NCBI GenBank assembly: GCA_934754415.1
Contig: CAKVIS010000012.1
Location: 1-43,197 of the forward strand
Length of the DNA: 43,197 nt
From: an uncultured Bulleidia sp.
GTDB lineage: Bacteria; Bacillota_I; Bacilli_A; Erysipelotrichales; Erysipelotrichaceae
Reading direction: 5' to 3'
A program made the translations under genes and the position numbers. Within the stretch, counting starts at the first letter, position 1; each line of letters starts with the position of its first letter. This document shows, one piece after another, positions 32,219 through 41,824 of the stretch. The notes below the pieces were generated by a model. That model ran no database searches. It worked only from the letters and a program-made list of their open reading frames with translations, and was not told the origin of the DNA.

Positions 32219-35200
32219 TTAACTGATTTTCCATGCAATATGTGAGCCATCCTCTTTCTTTTCTACTGTCAGCTGTGTTTCCAGCTGTGTTTTCAGTTCA
32301 CTGACATGAGAAATAATACCAATCAGCTTATTTCCCTGTGCAAGTGTCTTAAGTACTTCTACAGCCTGTGTTCTGGAATGATTATCCAGTGAGCCAAATC
32401 CTTCATCTATAAATAACATATCCAGATGAATGGCACTTGTTGTCTGCTGAATCTGATCCGCCATCCCCAGTGCAAGTGTCAAAGCAGCCATAAAAGATTC
32501 TCCACCAGATAAAGTCTTCACGTCTCTTTCCGTATCCGTCACATAGGAATATACCATCAGGTCCAGTCCCTTATTTTTACCTGTAGACGCTTTGGAATCC
32601 TCCATCAGGCGTAAGGCATACTGCCCCATGGTCATGGCATAAAATCTTGTATTGGCATATCTTAGAATCTGCTGAAGATAATACCTTTGTACATAAGTTT
32701 CAAGATCCATACGTCCATTTGTTACATTACCGGATATCCACTTATGTAACTTTGACACATGTTCATATGCAGATATCTTCTCTTTGGACTTCTGGTATTC
32801 TTCTGTCAGTTTTACAAGCTGTGTTCTGTTTCTTTCCAGCTGTATCTGCAGATTTGTACATTGTGTGTTCAAAGAGATTCCCTGTTCTTCCAGAACTTTG
32901 ACATCATTTTCCAATACAGAAATATCCGGATACTTTGTCCCCTGTAACAGTCTGGTATATTCTTCTTTTTTAGCGTTCAAAGAATCCAGTTGCGTTCTGT
33001 AAGTCTCCACTTCAGATTCCATCTTTGCTTTATCCAAAGACACAAACTCTTCCCATGCCACAAGATTTTCTTTCTGTATTTTCTGTTCACAGGCTTCCCT
33101 GGTTTCGTTCATCATTTTCTCAAGCTGAGGAAGTTTTTGCTGTGTCTTTTGTATCACAGTAGATGTAGCAGTATACCTTTGGGTTGCGAACATACTTTCT
33201 TTTTGTAACAAGTTGCTTTTATCCTGTACTTCTTTCAGTTTTCCAGAGGCAGTCTGTAAAACATGTTCAGCCTGTTGTACATCTGTATATTTCAGATTCT
33301 GTGTAGCGGACTGTATCTGCTGTTGTAATACATCCATGGTGTGCACCACCTCCAGAAGACAGGTATTTCCTTTTTCCTTTCTTCCAAGAAGATCTGTATG
33401 CCTATCCGAAAGATTCTTCTGATCAAGAAGTGCCTGTTTATGTACAGCTATCTGTTTCTGATACTCCTGTTTCTGCACAATATACTCTTTTTTCAGCTTT
33501 TCAATTTCTTTACCAACATCTTCACACTGCAGTATTTTCTGTAACTCTGCATATTGTCTTGCGGCCTGTGCAATACAGGTATCCAGTGTGGCTTTGATTC
33601 CCTGCAGTTTTCCCGCTGTATCCGTACAGATTTTCTGTGCATCATTTTCTGCTTTTTTCAAAGTATCCAGCATATCTTTATCTATCTGTACATCTGTATC
33701 TTCCAACAGTGCAGGAAGCGGATGATGAACAGACCCGCATACAGGACAAGGCTTGCCTTCTTCAAGAGTCTTGGCTAGCATACCTGCCTGATTATCCAGA
33801 TATCTTTCAAACATCCTGCTGTAGGTATTTCTGGCCTGTTCGTATTTTTCTTTCTCTGACAGATATTTTTTTGTACAGGCGGTATAGTCTTTTTCAGTTT
33901 TGTTTACAGATTTCTGCAATTCTGTATACGTACCATATTGTGTTAAAGATTGTTGAAATTCGGTTTCTTTCTTCACAAATACCGTATACTCTTCTTCACA
34001 GTTTTCAGTATTTTTCAAAACTGATTCTACTTCTTTAAGACGCTGTGTTACCGTATCCAGTTCTTTCAGAATCTCTTCATACAGTTTCTGTGCACGCTGT
34101 TTCTTTTGTTGTTTACAGGCAAGGGTCTTACGACTTTCAGATAATTGCTGTAATGCAGAAAGACACTGCTGTACATCCTGTTCAGTCTTTGCAAAAGAAG
34201 CTGTTTCTTTCTGCAGAATATCTTCATACGCATGTGCAGCTCTTTCTGCTTCTTCTTTTGCCTTCTGTACAACTGGCAGGATACCAACTGCTTCTTCATA
34301 GTCTTTTAAAGAAGACGTATAGTTTTTTTCTGCATCTTTCCAGCGTGTAAATAAAGAAGAAATCTCCACAGTTTTCTGAATATTCTCTATGGTCTTCTTT
34401 TTGGCAAGATACTCATTTTCTGCCTTTTTCAAATCAGAAAGCTGTTGTTCTACCTGCTGTAATGTCTCATAATAAGACACAACTGTTTTTCCCTGTTGCA
34501 GTAAAACCTGTGCTTTTTGAAGGTTTTGTCTGGAAGAAAGATACTTTGTAGTACTTTCTTTGAGATCATTTTCCAGTTGAATACAATAGTCCCTCAAGAC
34601 ATCCAGAAAAGACGATAAAGAGGAATACATCCCGTTCTGTACCTGAGATACCAGTTCATGATGATTTTCCGATAAAGCAGAAAGATCCAACTGGGCAACA
34701 GATGCCTGCATGAGCTGTCTTTGTACATCCATATCCTTTTCAAGGTCTTTTTTCTTCTGTGCAAGAATCCCTGCCATTCTGTCATATTTTTCTGTATGGA
34801 ACAGTTTACGGAAAATCTCTTTTTTATCATTTGTACTGGCACGAAGCACTTCCATGAATTCTCCCTGAGCCAGCATAACCACCTGCATAAACTGTGCTTT
34901 TGTCAGTTTTACAAGATCTTCTATTTTCTTCTGTGCCTGCTGAGAAGAAAGTACTGTTCCATCCGGAAGAGTCACTTCCAGCTGTCCTGTTTCCAGCGCA
35001 TATTTTCCTGCATTCTTTCCTCTTTTCAGCAGTTTATAGTGTCTTGGCACTCTGATAACAGTATAGGTTTCTCCTTCTTCTTCAAAAGAAAAAGTAACGG
35101 AAGGCTTTACTTCAACTGAGGCATACTGACTTTGCAGTACTTCACCATCTTTTTTATTTTCATTAGAACTGGCTTCACCATATAACGCAAAAACAATGCC

Positions 35201-35335
35201 GTCAAAGATAGTACTTTTACCTGAACCAGTATTTCCGGATATCAGAAAAATATTCTGATGTACTTTGGTAAAATCAATCGTTGTTTTATTTCCGTAAGAG
35301 CCAAAGGCTTCCAGTACTAAAGTAAGTGGTCTCAT
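32219..35335 (-). CDS. sbcC: Exonuclease SbcC (Rad50-like ATPase)
   Basis: A 1038-residue SMC/Rad50-type ATPase: N-terminal Walker A SGNTGSGKS (33-41), long coiled coils, a central zinc hook CPVC (C530/C533), and a C-terminal lobe with signature LSGGESFMAALTLALG and Walker B LDMLFIDEGFGSLD. With SbcD it processes DNA hairpins and double-strand ends. The ATG overlaps the sbcD stop by four bases (ATGA) with GGAGG upstream. Confidence 0.96.
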   Translation of the reverse strand: MRPLTLVLEAFGSYGNKTTIDFTKVHQNIFLISGNTGSGKSTIFDGIVFALYGEASSNENKKDGEVLQSQYASVEVKPSVTFSFEEEGETYTVIRVPRHYKLLKRGKNAGKYALETGQLEVTLPDGTVLSSQQAQKKIEDLVKLTKAQFMQVVMLAQGEFMEVLRASTNDKKEIFRKLFHTEKYDRMAGILAQKKKDLEKDMDVQRQLMQASVAQLDLSALSENHHELVSQVQNGMYSSLSSFLDVLRDYCIQLENDLKESTTKYLSSRQNLQKAQVLLQQGKTVVSYYETLQQVEQQLSDLKKAENEYLAKKKTIENIQKTVEISSLFTRWKDAEKNYTSSLKDYEEAVGILPVVQKAKEEAERAAHAYEDILQKETASFAKTEQDVQQCLSALQQLSESRKTLACKQQKKQRAQKLYEEILKELDTVTQRLKEVESVLKNTENCEEEYTVFVKKETEFQQSLTQYGTYTELQKSVNKTEKDYTACTKKYLSEKEKYEQARNTYSRMFERYLDNQAGMLAKTLEEGKPCPVCGSVHHPLPALLEDTDVQIDKDMLDTLKKAENDAQKICTDTAGKLQGIKATLDTCIAQAARQYAELQKILQCEDVGKEIEKLKKEYIVQKQEYQKQIAVHKQALLDQKNLSDRHTDLLGRKEKGNTCLLEVVHTMDVLQQQIQSATQNLKYTDVQQAEHVLQTASGKLKEVQDKSNLLQKESMFATQRYTATSTVIQKTQQKLPQLEKMMNETREACEQKIQKENLVAWEEFVSLDKAKMESEVETYRTQLDSLNAKKEEYTRLLQGTKYPDISVLENDVKVLEEQGISLNTQCTNLQIQLERNRTQLVKLTEEYQKSKEKISAYEHVSKLHKWISGNVTNGRMDLETYVQRYYLQQILRYANTRFYAMTMGQYALRLMEDSKASTGKNKGLDLMVYSYVTDTERDVKTLSGGESFMAALTLALGMADQIQQTTSAIHLDMLFIDEGFGSLDNHSRTQAVEVLKTLAQGNKLIGIISHVSELKTQLETQLTVEKKEDGSHIAWKIS

Positions 35336-36456
35336 ACCTCTTCCTCCACTTCATTCAGAATACTCTTTAAAATCCGCATATCTTCTTCATCCATATCCGG
35401 CATGAATTCTTTGCATAATGTCAGCGTATCCTTTTCTTCCATATTTTCAGTTTCAAAGTATTGAGGTACCTGTGTATTCTCTCTGCGCACTTCCAGCAAA
35501 TTGGAAAAGGCATGTCTTAATTTCTGCTGTAATTCAAACACCTCATGATCTTTTGTGTCTGCCAGTACCACACTGACATAATCCTCACATGTCTGTGACA
35601 GTATATCTTCCAGTGTCCCTTTGATAACTTTTACCTGACGTAACGGATGTAAAGGAATCGGCGTAATCTCTGTATTCCCTTTTTCCTTCATATCCACCAT
35701 CAGGATGGATTTCTGCTGTCCTGCTTCGGATACACTGCAGGCAATCGGAGTTCCGCAATATCTGTAAATTTGTTTACCCACAGTCATCGGTTTATGAATA
35801 TGTCCCAGTGCAGCATAATCAAATGGTTGTAAGACATCCGCACTGATTTCATCTATATTTCCTACTGTACGTATCTCAGAATCACATCTTTCCACCTCCT
35901 CAGCACTTTTCCCATGCGGAAGATAAAACTGATGAGATACAAAGACATTTCTGTCCTGTTCTTCTATTGTTTCTTTTGCCAGCAGTTTTTCCATTGTCTT
36001 CTGATACGATAACCCCTCTTGTTGTAAAAGTGGTCTGACCATAGAAGGTCTGATAAAAGGTAACAGGTAAAAATGAATCTTTCCGTACTCATCCTGAATA
36101 TCTACACGTGTAATATGCTGTTCAGGAGGTGTTCCAACACAGTAAATCTTTTCTGCTTTCAAAAAAGAGCTGTAGACATCTACTCTTTGTCCCGCATCAT
36201 GATTACCGGAAATAATACATACGTACAGATCTGGTAATGCCTGTTTTAAAGATGTCAGAAAAGCATCAAACACCTTCACTGCTTCTGAGGGCGGTACAGG
36301 CTTATCATAAATATCTCCTGCAATCACAATACCGTCTATATGATAGTGCACTGCCTGGGATACTATCTGCTGTAATATGTATGTCTGATCTTCCAGAAGA
36401 TCTTTTTCCAGCAGTTTTAAACCCAGATGTAAATCAGAAATATGAAAAAATCTCAT
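35332..36456 (-). CDS. sbcD: Exonuclease SbcD (Mre11-like)
   Basis: A 374-residue calcineurin-like phosphoesterase with the metal-binding motifs DLHLG (residues 8-12), GDIYD, SGNHD and, further on, LGHIHKP, plus a C-terminal cap that contacts SbcC. It cuts hairpins and degrades ends in the SbcCD complex. GGAGG precedes the ATG and the gene follows the lipid kinase by eight bases. Confidence 0.96.
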   Translation of the reverse strand: MRFFHISDLHLGLKLLEKDLLEDQTYILQQIVSQAVHYHIDGIVIAGDIYDKPVPPSEAVKVFDAFLTSLKQALPDLYVCIISGNHDAGQRVDVYSSFLKAEKIYCVGTPPEQHITRVDIQDEYGKIHFYLLPFIRPSMVRPLLQQEGLSYQKTMEKLLAKETIEEQDRNVFVSHQFYLPHGKSAEEVERCDSEIRTVGNIDEISADVLQPFDYAALGHIHKPMTVGKQIYRYCGTPIACSVSEAGQQKSILMVDMKEKGNTEITPIPLHPLRQVKVIKGTLEDILSQTCEDYVSVVLADTKDHEVFELQQKLRHAFSNLLEVRRENTQVPQYFETENMEEKDTLTLCKEFMPDMDEEDMRILKSILNEVEEEV

Positions 36457-36464
36457 AAGCCTCC

Positions 36465-37391
36465 TTAAATAATCAGACGAAGTTTGTCTGGCAATACTTC
36501 CACATGAATATGCTTACTTGTATAGGGGGTTTCCCCGTCTGTATGTACCCATTGAGGGGTATCTGTCTCAATATCCATACATGAAGACACAAATTGTTTT
36601 GTGTATTGTGTATACGCAACATGTCTTCCTTTTTTTGCTTTCAGGAATAATTTCAGAAAAGCTGTCCAGGTAATATGATAGGTAGTACAAAGATATAAGG
36701 TGCTATCCTGATAATCCGCTGATGGACAAAACTTATATCCTCCACCTTCACAGGCATGGTTATGAATGGATATAAACTTACAGTCTGCATACTCAACATC
36801 TTCAGTTTCAAGATGTATTTTCACATGAAAACACTTCTTTTCTTTTAATATCTTTACAGCTTCCACAAGATATACCAGATATCCAAGATGAATCTTATGA
36901 AGCAATTTTTTACTGGTGGATACAGATACCGCATGACATATTTCCGCATCAAACCCTATTCCTGCAGATACCTGAAATCTTCTTTGAATGCCGCTTTCTT
37001 TATAAGTGACACATCCTATGGCACTTGTATGTACTACTCTGTTATTGGAAATACTTTGCATAATGGAGGAAAAGTCAGCAGAGATATCCATATCTTTTAA
37101 CATATCACAACCGGTTCCTGCAGGTACAAATCCCACCTTGATCAGATCCAGATGATGCAGTCCGTTGAGTGCTTCATTCATCGTACCATCTCCACCTACA
37201 ACCACAATTGTGATTTCTTCCTCAAGATCTTTTGTCAGCGTATCGCAGATAGAAGTGATACCGGTATCCAATGTGGAATAATGCATATGCACAGTATGTC
37301 CGCATTGTAAAAGATATTCTTCTGCTTTTTCTCCTGTAATTTTTCCTGAATGATTTCCGGAAACCGGATTCACGACTATATGATATTCCAT
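36465..37391 (-). CDS. Diacylglycerol kinase-type lipid kinase (YegS/DgkB/BmrU family)
   Basis: A 308-residue DAGK-catalytic-domain protein that phosphorylates a lipid such as diacylglycerol or undecaprenol-related substrates; substrate unproven. Motifs: IVVNPVSGNHSG (6-17), the nucleotide loop VVVGGDGTMNEALNG and GFVPAGTGCDMLKD (the usual GTxND replaced by GTGCD). GGAG lies nine bases before the ATG and an extended -10 upstream. It is first in the sbcDC transcript. Confidence 0.9.
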   Translation of the reverse strand: MEYHIVVNPVSGNHSGKITGEKAEEYLLQCGHTVHMHYSTLDTGITSICDTLTKDLEEEITIVVVGGDGTMNEALNGLHHLDLIKVGFVPAGTGCDMLKDMDISADFSSIMQSISNNRVVHTSAIGCVTYKESGIQRRFQVSAGIGFDAEICHAVSVSTSKKLLHKIHLGYLVYLVEAVKILKEKKCFHVKIHLETEDVEYADCKFISIHNHACEGGGYKFCPSADYQDSTLYLCTTYHITWTAFLKLFLKAKKGRHVAYTQYTKQFVSSCMDIETDTPQWVHTDGETPYTSKHIHVEVLPDKLRLII

Positions 37392-37411
37392 AAAACTTTA
37401 CTCCTGCCTTT

Positions 37412-37420
37412 ATTTTACCA
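37412..37420 (-). promoter_or_regulatory. Extended -10 promoter of the lipid kinase-sbcD-sbcC operon
   Basis: TGG-TAAAAT on the minus strand (box 37412-37417), about 20 bases before the ATG, no recognisable -35. Confidence 0.5.
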
Positions 37421-37460
37421 TTAATGTGCCATACTCGTTTTATGGATTCTATTTTTTGAA

Positions 37461-37497
37461 GAAAAGAAAACACAGAGGATAGTTACACCCTCTGTGT
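37461..37497 (-). terminator. Intrinsic terminator after gdhA
   Basis: On the minus strand ACACAGAGG and CCTCTGTGT form a nine-pair stem (37489-37497 and 37470-37478) with a 10-base loop, followed by TTTCTTTTC. Confidence 0.88.
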
Positions 37498-37510
37498 ATA
37501 TACGTAAAGT

Positions 37511-38857
37511 TTAGAATAAACCCTGTGCAAGCATTGCCTCAGCAACCTTTTCAAAACCGGAGATATTGGCACCGGCCACAAGATCTTTGCCAAGACCATA
37601 CTTTTCACATGCTGCATAAGAAGAATCTACGATGTTGTACATGATACCCTTTAACTTTTCATCTACTTCTTCACTGCTCCAGGATAATCTTTCAGAGTTC
37701 TGAGACATTTCCAGAGCACTTACTGCAACACCACCGGCATTGGCAGCTTTGGCAGGTCCTACCAGCACACCATTTTCCATCATATACGCAATGGCCTCAT
37801 TACTTGCAGGCATATTGGCACCTTCAAAGTAGAATTTAGTACCATTTTCAACAATCTTCTTAGCTTCTTCCATACCCACTTCATTCTGAGTAGCACATGG
37901 AATACAGATATCTGCCTTTGCACCCCATGGTTTTTCACCTTCATGGAATTCACAGCCAAACTTTTCTGCATACATCTTGATATTGGCATTTTTAGAGGCT
38001 CTCATTTCCAGCAGATAATCAATCTTTTCATCTGTGGAAATACCTTCAGGATCATAGACATATCCATTATGTCCGGAGATAGTAACAACTTTGGCACCTA
38101 ACTGCTTGGCCTTCTTACATACGCCCCAGGCAACATTACCATAACCACTTACAGCAATCGTTTTACCTTCAAAGCTTTCTCCTTCTTTTTCAAACACACG
38201 CTGTGCATAGTACAAAACACCATACCCTGTAGCTTCAGGTCTGATCAAGGATCCACCGAATGTTCTTCCTTTACCTGTCAGAACACCATTGTCATAGGCA
38301 TCTCTGATTCTTCTGTACTGTCCAAACAGATAGCCGATTTCTCTTCCACCTACACCGATATCTCCTGCAGGTACATCTGTATTTGGTCCAATATGACGAT
38401 AGAGCTCTGTCATAAATGCCTGACAGAAACGCATAACTTCTCCATCACTCTTTCCGTGAGGGTCAAAGTCACTTCCACCTTTACCTCCACCGATTGGCAA
38501 TGTTGTCAGACTGTTCTTAAATACCTGTTCGAATCCCAGAAATTTCAGAATAGACAGATTGACTGTCGGATGAAAACGTAATCCTCCTTTATAAGGACCT
38601 AATGCCCCGTTAAACTGGATACGATAACCGCGGTTCACCTGTGTTTTTCCTTCATCATCCGTCCATACAACTCTGAACATGATCTGTCTTTCAGGTTCTG
38701 TCATTCTTTCCAGTAAAGCGGCCTGTTCATATTCAGGATGCTTGTTGACAACAGGTTCTACAGTTTTCAAAACTTCGGTGACTGTCTGTAAGAATTCAGG
38801 CTGATCTGGATTCTTAGAACGTACTTGTTCGATAACGCGATCTACATAAGAACTCAT
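37511..38857 (-). CDS. gdhA: NADP-type glutamate dehydrogenase
   Basis: A 448-residue hexameric-type glutamate dehydrogenase that interconverts 2-oxoglutarate plus ammonia and glutamate. The substrate block GALGPYKGGLRFHP, the catalytic-lysine region TTLPIGGGKGGSDFDPHGKS, PAGDIGVGGREIGYLFGQY and the dinucleotide-binding SGYGNVAWG are all present. Length and motifs match the biosynthetic (NADPH) GdhA group. GGAG lies nine bases upstream. With sdaAB/AA it fits amino-acid nitrogen metabolism. Confidence 0.96.
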   Translation of the reverse strand: MSSYVDRVIEQVRSKNPDQPEFLQTVTEVLKTVEPVVNKHPEYEQAALLERMTEPERQIMFRVVWTDDEGKTQVNRGYRIQFNGALGPYKGGLRFHPTVNLSILKFLGFEQVFKNSLTTLPIGGGKGGSDFDPHGKSDGEVMRFCQAFMTELYRHIGPNTDVPAGDIGVGGREIGYLFGQYRRIRDAYDNGVLTGKGRTFGGSLIRPEATGYGVLYYAQRVFEKEGESFEGKTIAVSGYGNVAWGVCKKAKQLGAKVVTISGHNGYVYDPEGISTDEKIDYLLEMRASKNANIKMYAEKFGCEFHEGEKPWGAKADICIPCATQNEVGMEEAKKIVENGTKFYFEGANMPASNEAIAYMMENGVLVGPAKAANAGGVAVSALEMSQNSERLSWSSEEVDEKLKGIMYNIVDSSYAACEKYGLGKDLVAGANISGFEKVAEAMLAQGLF

Positions 38858-38901
38858 ATGCGTATTCTCCTTTTTTTATGTTCTATATTCTACTCCTGAT
38901 T

Positions 38902-40176
38902 TTATTGGCAGAAAACATCTAATTTTTCATCTATCTCTTTATCTCGTCTGAATTTTGGATGTACCATCTTTCCTTTGGCAAATACAAGGTCTATATGCTT
39001 TAATGCATTCAGATCTTCCAATGGGTTTTCCTTAACAACAATCATGTCAGCATGTTTACCTTCATCGATAGAACCCGTGATATCTCCGATACCTGCAAGA
39101 ATGGCATTCTGTAAAGTAGCTGTATATAAAGCAAAGACATTTGTCACACCAACATATTTATGGAAATATACTAGCTCTCTGTAGAAGTCATATTGAGTAA
39201 TCCATGGACAGCCTACATCATTACCCAGACCTACCGGTATCCCGTTCTCTAATGCCGCTTTACTGCATTCCACAATACCGTCAAATACCATCTTGCCATT
39301 AAACAGCTGTACATCATTCACTTTAGAAACGGACTGATCAAATAACGCAAATGGTAAAGCAGGTGATAAAGTGGTAATTAAAAATGCACCTTTCTGCTTA
39401 AAAAGAGCCATCATTTCCTGATCAGGCTGTGCACCATGCTCAATACTGTCAACACCGTTTCTCAAAGCTGCCTTAACACCTTGTGTAGATTCCACATGTG
39501 CACTAGTCAATAATCCCAACGCATGTGCCTTATCACAGATAGCCTGAATCATATCCTCAGGCATCTTCATTTCTCCAGGTACACCCTTTTCAGTTGCGTC
39601 CAGTACACCACCTGTCACCATCAGTTTCACAAGATCCACATTCTGTGCATAGGCATCTTCTACAAACTGTACAGCTTCTTCATTATTCTTCGCCACACGC
39701 GCCACACTTCCTGCCATATGACCGCCTTCCACGGTAATACCTTCATTTCCTGCAAGAATAGCAGGCCCAGTTTTAGTGCCAGCCTTGATTTCTTCTCTCA
39801 GTCGAGTATCCAGATCTTTTAAACCACCTACTGTTCTGATGGTTGTCACCCCGCCATACAATTCCAGTTTTGCAAAATTGCATACCATCTTATAGGCAAT
39901 GGCTTTGGTAATCGGATTAGAGAACAGAAAATCTACTGTTTTCTTATTATCTTTCTGTTTACCGGAATGTGCACCATTCCCCGCTAAATGTACATGCATA
40001 TTGATTAATCCCGGAAGAAGATACTTTCCCTGCAGATCAATCACTTCATATCCAGGCTCCGGTGTATCACTGATTTCTTCAATAAGACCGTTCTGCACAT
40101 GGATATATTTACCTTCTTCCACCTGCATGTCTTTATGCCCATTTAAGACCTTTGCATTTGCAATTACATATTTCAT
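38902..40176 (-). CDS. Metal-dependent amidohydrolase (imidazolonepropionase-like / prolidase-like)
   Basis: A 424-residue TIM-barrel amidohydrolase of the COG1228 type: metal-binding HVH in LINMHVHLAG, the carboxylated-lysine candidate in LVKLMVTGG, histidines in SAHVES and IEHGAQ, and the catalytic aspartate in GLGNDVG. Related enzymes hydrolyse imidazolonepropionate or Xaa-Pro/Xaa-Arg dipeptides; substrate not assigned. I use the ATG at 40174-40176, which has AAAGGAAG eight bases upstream and follows a TATAAT box; the longer frame reads through the promoter and terminator. Transcription may continue into gdhA 44 bases further on, as no terminator separates them. Confidence 0.87.
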   Translation of the reverse strand: MKYVIANAKVLNGHKDMQVEEGKYIHVQNGLIEEISDTPEPGYEVIDLQGKYLLPGLINMHVHLAGNGAHSGKQKDNKKTVDFLFSNPITKAIAYKMVCNFAKLELYGGVTTIRTVGGLKDLDTRLREEIKAGTKTGPAILAGNEGITVEGGHMAGSVARVAKNNEEAVQFVEDAYAQNVDLVKLMVTGGVLDATEKGVPGEMKMPEDMIQAICDKAHALGLLTSAHVESTQGVKAALRNGVDSIEHGAQPDQEMMALFKQKGAFLITTLSPALPFALFDQSVSKVNDVQLFNGKMVFDGIVECSKAALENGIPVGLGNDVGCPWITQYDFYRELVYFHKYVGVTNVFALYTATLQNAILAGIGDITGSIDEGKHADMIVVKENPLEDLNALKHIDLVFAKGKMVHPKFRRDKEIDEKLDVFCQ

Positions 40177-40198
40177 ATTCAGTACTTCCTTTGCATTC

Positions 40199-40204
40199 AT
40201 TATA
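40199..40204 (-). promoter_or_regulatory. -10 box of the amidohydrolase gene
   Basis: TATAAT on the minus strand, 22 bases before the ATG, directly downstream of the preceding terminator. No clear -35, whose place is filled by the terminator T-run. Confidence 0.5.
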
Positions 40205-40209
40205 CACAC

Positions 40210-40230
40210 AAAAAAAGAGCTTTCGCCCTT
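40210..40230 (-). terminator. Intrinsic terminator after the SseB-like gene
   Basis: On the minus strand AAGGGC-GAAA-GCTCTT (arms 40225-40230 and 40215-40220, one G-U) with a GAAA tetraloop, followed by a run of T. The stem overlaps the stop codon of the SseB-domain gene. Confidence 0.8.
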
Positions 40231-41416
40231 ATTTCTGTTTCTTGTCAAAACTCAATCCTTTTTCACCAGGAACACCGAATTCTTTTCTGTAACTTTCCTG
40301 TTTGGTGATGATATCAATCATTTCCTGAGGCAGATAGACATATTTTGGTCCAAACGCATTGATAACAATACCAGAATGCCCTTTCATCATCAGCTGTACC
40401 GCATCCTGAAAAGTAATCTGGATCGTATCCGGTTCTTTACCATTAACGAACAGGGATTTCCAGTTGGTTAATGCATTTACATCTGTAAAGACAGCAAAGG
40501 TTTTTTCCTCCACGTTATTCACTGTTCTGTTGACAGCCATAAATCCTATCTTCATGGTTTTCTGCAGTACAGAGGAAGTCTTTTCCATCACTACCGGCAC
40601 AATAAATGTTGTATGTACCAGTTCCTGAATGAATGCATCAATATACTGTGCATCTGTTCTCAGTTCACCATATTCAAACAACAATGCACGTAACTTTGGA
40701 TTTTCCAGAGGATATCTGGAAATCTGCACACTGCTGATGACTTCATATCTTTCAGCTGCAGGTGTATCCAGTATCACTGTTGCCATAGTATCCGTCACAT
40801 GGTCCACTTCCTGATCATTTACAACGATTTTCTTTATGGTCGCTTTTACCTTTTTCTTTCCATACAGATTCACAGAATCTTTTACTTTTAACGTACCGTG
40901 AACAACACCTTCAATCCTGGAAGTTTTTCCTTCATGGAATACTTTTCTGATCACCATGGAAACACGGCGTTTTTCTGAATTGGTAAAAGCAGATTTTAAT
41001 TTGACGCCGGATTTTGCCTTGGCTAATACATCATCAATGGCAAACGTTGTCATCTGAAATCTGTAAAAGAACATACCTGCAAATATCAGCAATACAGGAA
41101 ATGCCAGATTTGGCAATATTTCCTGTGGTTCATGCCCATTGGAAATACCCAAAGCATACATACCTGCCACAAGCATGAAACCGAAAAATACCAGTGCATC
41201 AAATACTATTGACTTAAATAATTCTTTTTTAGATATTACACCTGTTCCATAAACATTTAATGTTTTTCCAAAAGATGTAAAGCAAATACCAAAAGCAAAT
41301 AAAACCCAGCTCATCAATATGGCACTTTCTCCCCGGATAAACACAAGTGTAAAAGCTGAAGCATATAAACCTGCACCAATGGCAGAGACTATAGTTCCCT
41401 TCTTATTCACTATCAT
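40229..41416 (-). CDS. Membrane protein with an EF-Tu domain II-like barrel and a C-terminal SseB-like domain
   Basis: A 395-residue protein with three visible parts: four TM helices in the first 125 residues; a beta-barrel segment (about 150-215: FHEGKTSRIEGVVHGTLKVKD then KATIKKIVVND) that reads like translation-factor domain II; and a C-terminal SseB-like domain (about 265-375: FIVPVVMEK, TFAVFTDVNAL, GIVINAFGPKYVYLPQEMI). SseB was named for enhanced serine sensitivity; its function is poorly known. The cytoplasmic domains presumably bind something at the membrane. The gene begins just after the BlaI-like regulator stop (TAG-GTG-ATG; the ATG at 41416 is used), so it is under that regulator. 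Confidence 0.8.
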   Translation of the reverse strand: MIVNKKGTIVSAIGAGLYASAFTLVFIRGESAILMSWVLFAFGICFTSFGKTLNVYGTGVISKKELFKSIVFDALVFFGFMLVAGMYALGISNGHEPQEILPNLAFPVLLIFAGMFFYRFQMTTFAIDDVLAKAKSGVKLKSAFTNSEKRRVSMVIRKVFHEGKTSRIEGVVHGTLKVKDSVNLYGKKKVKATIKKIVVNDQEVDHVTDTMATVILDTPAAERYEVISSVQISRYPLENPKLRALLFEYGELRTDAQYIDAFIQELVHTTFIVPVVMEKTSSVLQKTMKIGFMAVNRTVNNVEEKTFAVFTDVNALTNWKSLFVNGKEPDTIQITFQDAVQLMMKGHSGIVINAFGPKYVYLPQEMIDIITKQESYRKEFGVPGEKGLSFDKKQK

Positions 41417-41419
41417 CAC

Positions 41420-41773
41420 CTACTTTGTATATGTGCGGATAAGATTCATCACATATCCTGCATCCTGCTTACTTATACCGTTTTGTTTCAGATACATTTC
41501 TACAAGTTTGGGGAAAGAAGACTGACAATACGTATCCATAAAATCTGTCACCATTTTTTCATAATACTCTTCTCTTTCAACAGACATATAAAAATGAGAG
41601 TTTTCTTTCTTTAAAACACCTTTTTCTTCCATACGTTTCAAAAGCGTAAAAACCGTAGATCTTTTCCACTCAAAATTAGCACAGCACATATTTACCAGCT
41701 GCATTGTCCCAATGCCGGGATTCGCCCATATCCACTCTGCTACTTTTCTTTCTGTATCTGTCATTTTCTGCAT
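41420..41773 (-). CDS. BlaI/MecI/CopY-family transcriptional repressor
   Basis: A 117-residue penicillinase-repressor-type winged helix (about 5-75: TERKVAEWIWANPG, RSTVFTLLKRMEEKGVL, HFYMSVEREEYYEK) with a C-terminal dimerisation helix region. BlaI proteins are usually inactivated by a BlaR1-type membrane protease; none is present. Instead the next gene is the SseB-domain membrane protein. The ATG has no ribosome binding site and lies six bases after a -10 box; a TACA-CG-TGTA operator sits in that promoter, so autorepression is likely. No beta-lactamase or copper gene is in the window. Confidence 0.88.
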   Translation of the reverse strand: MQKMTDTERKVAEWIWANPGIGTMQLVNMCCANFEWKRSTVFTLLKRMEEKGVLKKENSHFYMSVEREEYYEKMVTDFMDTYCQSSFPKLVEMYLKQNGISKQDAGYVMNLIRTYTK

Positions 41774-41779
41774 AAATTA

Positions 41780-41808
41780 AGTCTACACGTGTAAATACAC
41801 ATCGTCAA
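41780..41808 (-). promoter_or_regulatory. Promoter with embedded BlaI-type operator
   Basis: TTGACG (41803-41808), 17-base spacer, TAGACT (41780-41785) on the minus strand, six bases before the ATG. TACACGTGTA (41784-41793) is a perfect match to the TACAnnTGTA core bound by BlaI/MecI/CopY repressors and spans the spacer and the edge of the -10; an overlapping TGTAAATACA (41790-41799) extends the dyad. Confidence 0.75.
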
Positions 41809-41824
41809 AGAAACAATTCTTAAG

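Noticed and set aside
41420..41773. BlaI-like gene as a beta-lactam resistance locus
   Set aside because: No blaR1, beta-lactamase or penicillin-binding protein gene is adjacent; the family also regulates copper and other functions.
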